This document shows positions 7,232-12,224 of a stretch of DNA of 12,224 nt, in pieces. This DNA is from Gammaproteobacteria bacterium (lineage in GTDB: Bacteria; Pseudomonadota; Gammaproteobacteria; Coxiellales; Coxiellaceae), in assembly GCA_021774015.1 (NCBI GenBank), contig JAJFJO010000389.1:1-12224 (forward strand). The letters run 5' to 3'. The first letter of the stretch is position 1; every line of letters starts with the position of its first letter. The notes below the pieces were generated by a model. That model did not search any database. It was not told where the DNA came from and worked only from the letters and a program-made list of their open reading frames with translations. Made by a program: the position numbers and the translations under genes.

Positions 7232-7750
7232 TTATTCCGTTTCAATATCAATCTTGGTAACGTTGGATTTCGCATCTAGTTTCTTGTTGATATCGATACT
7301 TAGAATGCCTTTCGACATTTTGGCTTTTACGGTCTTTGGATCTGCATTTACAGGCAAAGGGATTGCTCGACTGAAGGCACCATATGTCCGTTCAACACGA
7401 TGACATTTCTTGTCTTTTATTTCATGTTCTGATTTTTTTTCACCAGAAATAGTTAGCACCCCTTCAGAAAGCTCTGCCTTAGCTTCATTTTCTTCTACAC
7501 CAGGCAGCTCTGCAGTAATATGATATGCGCTATCAGTTTCAGATACGTCTACTTTTGGAAAAACGGACATTTCTGTATAGGGTAGCAATGTTCTTTCAGG
7601 ATCCATACCAAGATGCGTAAAAAAATCATCAAACATACGATCCATCTCATGGTGAAGGTGAGCAAATGGATGGTTACTTTGCACTCGTTGCAAAGGATGC
7701 TTGCCAGTGCGTGTAAACCAACCCCAGGGGTCTAAATATTTTGATGTCAT
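7232..7750 (-). CDS. Hsp20 small heat-shock protein (alpha-crystallin domain)
   Basis: A 172-aa ATP-independent holdase chaperone. The alpha-crystallin domain covers about 63-157: FPKVDVSE (64-71), AELPGVEE (80-87), EGVLTISGEKK (96-106), RTYGAFSRAIPLP (121-133) and KGILSIDI (147-154). A C-terminal I-x-I motif (I167-D-I169), used in oligomer assembly, is present. The aromatic N-terminal arm (PWGWF, 8-12, and a DRMFDDFF segment at 37-44) is typical of the family. The start is well supported by TGAGGAG ending about six bases before the ATG, the best ribosome binding site in this operon. It lies 21 nt after the large MscS gene and 16 nt before the small one, so it appears co-transcribed with the two channel genes. 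No convincing heat-shock promoter precedes it. Confidence 0.95.
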   Translation of the reverse strand: MTSKYLDPWGWFTRTGKHPLQRVQSNHPFAHLHHEMDRMFDDFFTHLGMDPERTLLPYTEMSVFPKVDVSETDSAYHITAELPGVEENEAKAELSEGVLTISGEKKSEHEIKDKKCHRVERTYGAFSRAIPLPVNADPKTVKAKMSKGILSIDINKKLDAKSNVTKIDIETE

Positions 7751-7771
7751 AAACTATCTCCTCAGTTAAAG

Positions 7772-10066
7772 TTACGATTGTTGAATTGGGGCGTGATCTT
7801 TGATATGCACGTCCCTCTGTGGAAATGCAATCGTTATCTTATGGGCTTTGAATGCATCATCAATAGCAAAATTTAATTCGCTGGCAACAATAAATTTCTT
7901 GTTGACATCATTGATGATACACCACAGATCAAAGATTAAACTGCTGTCTCCAAAATTCCTAAATAAAACGGATGGCTGGTTTGGCGCGTCTTGCACGACG
8001 TCTGGGTGCTTCAATGCAACCTCAAGTAACACTTCCTTTACCAAATGAATAGCACTGCCATAGGCTACGCCAACCTGACAAACAACTCTCCAATTGTGAT
8101 CACGAAACATATAATTTGTAACCTGATTGGCAATAAGATCAGCATTAGGTACGATTACGTCTTCTTTGGCTAGTGTGGTTATTTGTGTTGATCTGAGTCG
8201 AATTTTTTTCACAAAACCTTCTGTACTGCCAACAATCACACGGTCACCAGGTTTTATCGGTTTTTCCAACAGAAGAATAATTCCCGAGACGAAGTTATTA
8301 ACAATATTTTGCAAACCTAGCCCTATACCAACAGATAATGCACCAGCTATAATTGCTAGGCCAGTGAAATTAACGCCGACAATCAGAAGAGAAAATAATA
8401 ACGCTATTGCAAAAGCGACATATACTACAATGGACGCCACAGCAACTTGGGTATCTTTTTCACCTTCAAAACGCTCTTTCCTTGCCGCAATCGTTGCTAA
8501 AAATCTCCCTGCCAGTAAAATAAAGGAAAATGAAATGAGAGCAGTAATTATATTCAAAGGAATTATTTTAATTTCCGCAAAAGTAAAGCCACTTGTGATA
8601 CTTTCAACTACTGAATCTATAATATTTTGGGATGCCCCCCAAATCTTCATCATGACTACAATAGTCGCAAATAATACGGCAAGATAACAAATATACTTAA
8701 TTAACTGAACTTCCTTTAGTTTCCTGTGTGGTTTCACACCAACTAAATTTTTAAACCCTCTTGCCGCATGATATTTATTGTCATCAAACCACTTATAGAG
8801 ATTATTAATCAATCGCCATGCTCCAACCGCCAAAAGCAATAACCCTAGTGTAAGTGATATGGCCGTAATTATGAAAATAGCGAGTTGATGAAAGCCGATC
8901 CATTCTGTCAGTATCGTCACCAATAGCAGCGATGATACGATTATTTTTATTACTAAAAAGGCCGTATGATGCAGCACCTGCATTACAGGCATCTTATAAA
9001 AAACCAAAAAAAACCATGCTAAAAGACCAACAAATACTGTGATGTAAAGTGTTCTCGCAAGCTCAATCAATGAAGGAGATAAAGGCTGATTATCAAAAGC
9101 CGTTGCTGATAATATGCCAAGAAATACCCAGGCAAGAATTATAATTGCCCGCTTATGAAGTGATTTACCAAGATTGAGTGATAGCCCTAATGGGCTTTTA
9201 GCACTGTATGGTGAACAAAAGAGGTATTTTGATACGGCTAATAATAAAATAAAACCCAAAGCCGAGTAGCTAAGCACCTCTAAAATCTGATTGCCCGGTA
9301 TTTTTATAAAAAACACGCTAAATAGCACGCTTGTTATCCCCAAAAAAGCAATCGGTATGATGAATGAAGAAAACACTGCAACTAAAGAGAATATTCCTTG
9401 AGATGTTCCTGGATGGTTATCCATCCAATGATGACCTAATGAACGTAGATATGTCGCAGTCGCCACACCAAAGCCAATTAGGATAAGTCCAAATATAATC
9501 TGCAACAGACTTATATTTTCAATCCCGCTTGATCGATACATACTTTGGAAATTAATTTTTCCTAATGAAGCATACAATCCTTTTTCACTGATTGTCCAAA
9601 TAGGAGCACTACGTTTCAACATCTTATAAGTACTCAACTTTTGAATTGTATCTTTGTAGCCAACTAAGGCTTCTTTCGAACGATAAACGTAAAATCGACA
9701 TTCAGAAAGATGTTTTGAATAAAAAAGCTTTTTTTTCTGCAGATATTTATATTCAGATTGTTGTATTAAAATAGATTGCTCTAGCTGTGATGATTGTAAG
9801 ATTTCATTTAGTTTTTTTAATTCTATTTCCGATTTATTAACACACACTTCAGCTTGATCTTGCAAATCCTCTAAATTTTTCACATAACTGATCAGGCTGT
9901 TTAAGTTTATACCAGGATCAGATAGTTTTTTGTTTATTTCATCAAACTGTGAAGTCGCGCTTTCTGTGTTAAAAAATATTTTATTATTCTGTTGGATTTT
10001 AGTTTCAGAATAGGCATTCAAACTTATTAAGCTGAGCACTAAAAAAATCAAGGCTATCCTTTTCAT
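7772..10066 (-). CDS. Large MscS-family mechanosensitive channel with periplasmic coiled-coil domain
   Basis: A 764-aa channel of the MscK/MscM/YbiO architecture. Residues 1-20 form a signal peptide (MKRIALIF through NAYS, likely cleavage before E21). A periplasmic, coiled-coil-rich region follows (about 21-185), then about 11 membrane helices. The pore helix lies at about 568-600, with the Gly/Ala pattern AGALSVGIGLGLQN (574-587), then the beta domain with EKPIKPGDRV (601-610) and EDVIVPNADLIANQ (635-648), and the cytoplasmic domain to about 750. It is shorter than MscK (about 1,120 aa), mostly in the periplasmic part. The start at 10066 is chosen because it gives the signal peptide and falls 5 nt after the zntB stop; an in-frame start at 10156 would overlap zntB. 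It protects against hypo-osmotic shock by inference from the family. Confidence 0.9.
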   Translation of the reverse strand: MKRIALIFLVLSLISLNAYSETKIQQNNKIFFNTESATSQFDEINKKLSDPGINLNSLISYVKNLEDLQDQAEVCVNKSEIELKKLNEILQSSQLEQSILIQQSEYKYLQKKKLFYSKHLSECRFYVYRSKEALVGYKDTIQKLSTYKMLKRSAPIWTISEKGLYASLGKINFQSMYRSSGIENISLLQIIFGLILIGFGVATATYLRSLGHHWMDNHPGTSQGIFSLVAVFSSFIIPIAFLGITSVLFSVFFIKIPGNQILEVLSYSALGFILLLAVSKYLFCSPYSAKSPLGLSLNLGKSLHKRAIIILAWVFLGILSATAFDNQPLSPSLIELARTLYITVFVGLLAWFFLVFYKMPVMQVLHHTAFLVIKIIVSSLLLVTILTEWIGFHQLAIFIITAISLTLGLLLLAVGAWRLINNLYKWFDDNKYHAARGFKNLVGVKPHRKLKEVQLIKYICYLAVLFATIVVMMKIWGASQNIIDSVVESITSGFTFAEIKIIPLNIITALISFSFILLAGRFLATIAARKERFEGEKDTQVAVASIVVYVAFAIALLFSLLIVGVNFTGLAIIAGALSVGIGLGLQNIVNNFVSGIILLLEKPIKPGDRVIVGSTEGFVKKIRLRSTQITTLAKEDVIVPNADLIANQVTNYMFRDHNWRVVCQVGVAYGSAIHLVKEVLLEVALKHPDVVQDAPNQPSVLFRNFGDSSLIFDLWCIINDVNKKFIVASELNFAIDDAFKAHKITIAFPQRDVHIKDHAPIQQS

Positions 10067-10071
10067 AAATC

Positions 10072-11046
10072 TTATATCCACTTTTTCTTGTGAAAAATCC
10101 AAAACATAATTAGCAGAATAGCAAACAAACCACTGCAAACTAACAAAAATGCCCATTTATAATTTGCACCGGGGATACCGGCAACATTAATTCCTAGCAA
10201 TCCAGTTAGAAATGACAACGGTAAAAACACAACGGCAACAACTGATAATATATACATGCGCCGGTCCATTTGCTCCGACAAACGACTGGTTAATTCTTCT
10301 TGTGTAATCCCAGCACGTTCCCTAGCTGAATCAAGATCTTCAATGTATCGTATAATGCGCTCATTAGCCTCCCTGAAATGCAATCTGTCTGTCTGTGAAA
10401 GGAAGGTTGTCTCTTCCTGATACAACCTATTCAAAGCTTCGCATTGTGGCGACAAATAACGCCTTATTGATATTGATTGACGTCTAAGATCTGCAATTTT
10501 GGGTCGCAATAAATGACTTTCAGCTCTCACAACTTCTTGTTCCAGCTCATCTACTTGTTCACCAACCGATTCAATAACATCAGACATACGATCCAACAAA
10601 CGGTCATTCAACATTCTCAAAAATTCAGCAGGTGTTTTAGGGCCCAGCCCTTCATCTATGGCTTTTCGAATATCATCTATAGAAAGTAATTTGCGTTTGC
10701 GGGTTGTGATAATGCAATGTTCATCAATCCAAGTGCGTATGGAGACCATATCCTCTGGGTCTTGACCTGGATTTAGATTCACACCCCTCAAAAAGAGAAG
10801 AAGCCCTTTAGGAGTGATGACACTACGAGGCCTTGACTCCTCCATTAGCATCGCTTTTGCAGTAATTTTGTCTAAGCCACTACTCTTGTTGAGCCACTGA
10901 GAGCTACGACGGACTGTGTAATTTAGATGGACCCAAAGAATGCCCTGGTCTGGCGACCACTGCTCCACATCATTCCAGCCAATTTTTTTACCTCCACCCT
11001 TGCCGTCAAGCAAATAAGCAGCAATTAAACTTTCATCCCTAGACAT
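10072..11046 (-). CDS. zntB: Zinc transporter ZntB (CorA superfamily)
   Basis: A 324-aa CorA-superfamily membrane transporter, matching E. coli ZntB (327 aa). A cytoplasmic N-terminal domain (about 1-255) has a long helical section rich in charged residues (145-255), followed by two C-terminal helices (about 265-285 and 298-318). The pore signature is GIN (285-287) in LLGINVAGIPG, the ZntB form of the CorA GMN motif, and a basic tail HKKKWI ends the protein. ZntB forms a pentamer that moves Zn2+ with protons, as known from the E. coli protein. I prefer the ATG at 11046, with AGGGA five bases upstream; a TTG directly before it (11049) is an alternative. It is the first gene of a four-gene minus-strand operon and has a recognisable promoter and palindrome upstream. 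Cd2+ or Co2+ transport is also possible. Confidence 0.88.
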   Translation of the reverse strand: MSRDESLIAAYLLDGKGGGKKIGWNDVEQWSPDQGILWVHLNYTVRRSSQWLNKSSGLDKITAKAMLMEESRPRSVITPKGLLLFLRGVNLNPGQDPEDMVSIRTWIDEHCIITTRKRKLLSIDDIRKAIDEGLGPKTPAEFLRMLNDRLLDRMSDVIESVGEQVDELEQEVVRAESHLLRPKIADLRRQSISIRRYLSPQCEALNRLYQEETTFLSQTDRLHFREANERIIRYIEDLDSARERAGITQEELTSRLSEQMDRRMYILSVVAVVFLPLSFLTGLLGINVAGIPGANYKWAFLLVCSGLFAILLIMFWIFHKKKWI

Positions 11047-11080
11047 CAAAATCCCTTTTGTTCCATTAAGTTAGCAAGTG

Positions 11081-11109
11081 ATATAACAACAATTGTACAT
11101 TTAAAACAA
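11081..11109 (-). promoter_or_regulatory. Candidate sigma70 promoter of the zntB operon
   Basis: On the minus strand, TTGTTT (11109-11104) and TTATAT (11086-11081) are separated by exactly 17 bp. Transcription would start near 11074, leaving a leader of about 28 nt that includes the AGGGA ribosome binding site. The spacer contains the small palindrome ACAATTGT. Spacing and position are good; the hexamers are moderate. Confidence 0.5.
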
Positions 11110-11117
11110 CACCAATG

Positions 11118-11133
11118 ACGAGTTATAACTCGT
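11118..11133. promoter_or_regulatory. Perfect 16-bp palindrome, candidate operator upstream of zntB
   Basis: ACGAGTTATAACTCGT is a perfect inverted repeat with no central spacer. It lies 8 bp upstream of the candidate -35, a position suited to a dimeric regulator. Its core GTTATAAC resembles the arms of Zur boxes, but the spacing between arms is not that of the Zur consensus, so a Zur site is only a suggestion. The right half, AACTCGTTG (11127-11135), recurs at 11266-11274. Confidence 0.5.
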
Positions 11134-11296
11134 TGCAGCATCAGTTTATCATGACATAGAAAAAAACGCTTGCACTAACCGGCCGATTTTGCTACAAAAG
11201 TTCTATCATTGAATGATTTTACACGCACACCACATAGGCTCATGCTATGGATATGTGCATGAATCAACTCGTTGATATCACACACATACCCACAGC

Positions 11297-11323
11297 CTTG
11301 CAATTTTTTATTTTTATTGCAGG
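11297..11323. repeat. Inverted repeat with an A/T-only loop
   Basis: TGCAAT (11299-11304) pairs with ATTGCA (11316-11321), and flanking CC and GG extend the stem past one bulged T. The loop is made only of T and A (T-rich on the + strand). No T-run follows it in either direction, so it is not a standard terminator. Confidence 0.45.
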
Positions 11324-11330
11324 GATAATC

Positions 11331-11347
11331 TGCTATCGTGGATAGCA
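11331..11347. repeat. Perfect 7-bp hairpin with 3-nt loop
   Basis: TGCTATC-GTG-GATAGCA is a compact, perfectly paired stem-loop. It is followed at once by a weaker long-range repeat, ATTCAG (11348-11353) with CTGAAT (11372-11377). It could be part of a structured RNA or a protein-binding site; no function can be assigned. Confidence 0.5.
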
Positions 11348-11377
11348 ATTCAGGGCTTTAATAATATTGCACTGAAT

Positions 11378-11400
11378 AAACCGCCTGACTGGTGGCGTTT
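11378..11400 (-). terminator. Possible terminator downstream of the integrase remnant
   Basis: Reading the minus strand, AAACGCC and GGCGGTTT pair with one bulged base around an 8-nt loop, and TTATT follows. It lies about 32 bp after the integrase stop. The stem can also form on the + strand, where the tail is only TTT. The G+C stem is short, so this is a weak call. Confidence 0.35.
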
Positions 11401-11431
11401 ACACAAAGTAATTTACAGACCCAATCAGACA

Positions 11432-12103
11432 TTAATCCTTTGTTCTTATCAGCTTTTTTCTAGCAGAAGCATGTCTTGCTTTAAGTTCAATATCAATGTA
11501 ATGATCGGTAATAGCACTTGAGCTATGGCCCGCATCATCTCTGACATGCTCTCTGGGTCGTGTTTTAACATCTTCCGAAATACCCGTATGACGTAGCCAG
11601 TGAACGGTCGCATCGAGCAATGCTTCAGCTTCCTCATTCTTCGTATCATTGTGCAATTGGATGATTGCGGCATCAAAACAAGCTTGCACTAATCGTCTAA
11701 TATAGGTGGTACTGGTAATAGGGCCTTTGCCCTTTGTTTTTGGTAATAAAGGTGATTGATCTGCCAAAGAGGGCAGGGGAGATAAGTTTAAATATTTTCG
11801 CCATTGTTTAAGTGCTTTAAGCATCGCATCGCTCACAGCGATTTGACGTTTTTTATTGCCCTTGCCGACGGTTACAAACCACCAGTGGTTATCATGGTCA
11901 CGATAGAAATCACACATTTTCGGCGTCCATCGATCACTGGCCGCTAATTCTGAAATTCTAAGATACATGGCGAACAGTGCATTCATAATGAATAATGTAC
12001 GTGCGTGTAATTCAGGATTTTGCTCTGCCATCTTTCCTGCGGCTGTAATGACATAATCCCACTGCATTTGACTTAACCGTCTTATTTGTAACCGTCCGGG
12101 CAT
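11432..12103 (-). CDS. Tyrosine recombinase/phage integrase, catalytic domain only (N-terminally truncated)
   Basis: A 223-aa reading frame with a complete tyrosine-recombinase catalytic set: R49 in LRISELA, a lysine in VGKGNKKRQI (79-88), H168 and R171 in HWLRHTG, H193 in GHSSSAITD, and the nucleophile Y202 in DHYIDIEL. Phage-type integrases of this kind are usually 320-400 aa, with an N-terminal SAM-like DNA-binding domain that is missing here. The frame remains open only about 12 codons before the ATG and then meets a stop. No good Shine-Dalgarno is seen, and an IS66 transposase end lies 22 nt upstream on the same strand. The likely reading is an integrase cut at its 5' end by an IS-linked event, probably not functional alone. 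Recognisable integrase sequence begins at about residue 8 (RRLSQMQWDYV). Confidence 0.8.
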   Translation of the reverse strand: MPGRLQIRRLSQMQWDYVITAAGKMAEQNPELHARTLFIMNALFAMYLRISELAASDRWTPKMCDFYRDHDNHWWFVTVGKGNKKRQIAVSDAMLKALKQWRKYLNLSPLPSLADQSPLLPKTKGKGPITSTTYIRRLVQACFDAAIIQLHNDTKNEEAEALLDATVHWLRHTGISEDVKTRPREHVRDDAGHSSSAITDHYIDIELKARHASARKKLIRTKD

Positions 12104-12125
12104 ACCAGCTAGCCTATATGTAAAT

Positions 12126-12224
12126 TCACTGAAATTCTAAATTGAGCGGTTCAGATGGTTGCCAGTTCCATGGCAATAATTCATCAATTTTTGAGTTTAG
12201 CTGTGATGGGAGACGTTTTAAGAT
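12126..12224 (-). CDS. IS66-family transposase, C-terminal end (partial)
   Basis: A minus-strand frame entering from the right edge gives 32 residues and ends at a TGA (12128-12126). It contains KRLPSQLNSKIDELLPWNW, in which IDELLPWNW matches the characteristic C-terminal end of IS66-type transposases (TnpC). It is followed by a short polar tail, EPLNLEFQ. Only the tail is in the window, so the state of the rest is unknown. I could not see a typical IS66 terminal inverted repeat in the 22 bp between this stop and the integrase ATG, so the element edge may be decayed or lie within the integrase frame. The assignment rests on one short motif. Confidence 0.7.
   Translation of the reverse strand: MLKRLPSQLNSKIDELLPWNWQPSEPLNLEFQ

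Larger units (their letters stand above)
11134..11431. other. Non-coding stretch between zntB and the integrase remnant
   Basis: I find no supported gene here. The stretch is unusually rich in inverted repeats: CACATA/TATGTG (11231-11236, 11252-11257) with CATAG/CTATG nested inside, ATCAAC-TC-GTTGAT (11263-11276), and the three hairpins and terminator-like structure between 11297 and 11400. It may be a decayed end of the mobile element, a structured small RNA or a regulatory region. No tRNA fragment or clear attachment site is visible. Confidence 0.5.

Noticed and set aside
7775..7800. A heat-shock (sigma32-like) promoter before hsp20, suggested by CCCCAATT
   Set aside because: No matching CTTGAA-type -35 lies 13-15 bp upstream, and the motif falls within the coding end of the preceding gene.
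8127..8687. A 186-codon open frame antisense to the large MscS gene
   Set aside because: It mirrors the codon pattern of the channel gene, has no recognisable domain, and the opposite strand is clearly coding.
10067..10156. A 30-codon upstream extension of the large MscS gene, starting at 10156
   Set aside because: It overlaps the end of zntB and would bury a clear signal peptide behind 30 residues. The ATG at 10066 follows the zntB stop by 5 nt and gives a normal signal sequence.
11378..11405. An integron attC-like site around the CGCC/GGCG stem next to the integrase
   Set aside because: The conserved core GTTRRRY and its partner are absent, and the integrase is of phage type rather than the integron type.

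Overview
The window is AT-rich, ordinary bacterial chromosome with a short mobile-element remnant at its right end. The protein families point to a gammaproteobacterium: RimK is close to the E. coli enzyme along its whole length, and ZntB-, YcaD- and large MscS-type proteins are also present. A Legionella/Coxiella-like relative is possible from the base composition and the integrase type, but that is a guess.

Left half, + strand (121-4953): a tight five-gene operon with gaps of 2-11 nt. It encodes the glutamate ligase RimK, an M14-type (AstE/AspA family) zinc deacylase, a RimB-like retropepsin-fold protease, and two tandem CPA2 cation/proton antiporter membrane domains. The first antiporter has a DD transport motif and the second a QD motif; neither has the C-terminal nucleotide-binding domain of KefB/KefC. 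A gene of unknown identity begins divergently at the left edge (1-32, minus strand), with a good ribosome binding site. After a 136-bp gap, a YcaD-like MFS transporter (5090-6325) stands alone.

Right half, - strand (11046 down to 6361): a second compact operon converging on the first group. In transcription order it encodes the zinc transporter ZntB, a large exported MscS-family mechanosensitive channel, an Hsp20 chaperone and a small MscS-family channel, with gaps of 5, 21 and 16 nt. A sigma70-like promoter and a perfect 16-bp palindrome lie upstream of zntB. Most of the window therefore deals with ion, pH and osmotic stress at the inner membrane, alongside a likely protein-glutamylation write/erase module.

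Far right (11050-12224): a 380-bp non-coding stretch with several hairpins, then a tyrosine integrase that keeps its catalytic domain but lacks its N-terminal part. It is abutted by the last 32 codons of an IS66-family transposase on the same strand. No tRNA, rRNA or CRISPR was seen.

The most novel candidate is the writer (RimK), possible eraser (M14 deacylase), protease (RimB-like) and paired-antiporter operon. Its genes belong to known families, but the combination suggests that glutamyl-tail modification and cation/proton exchange are controlled together.
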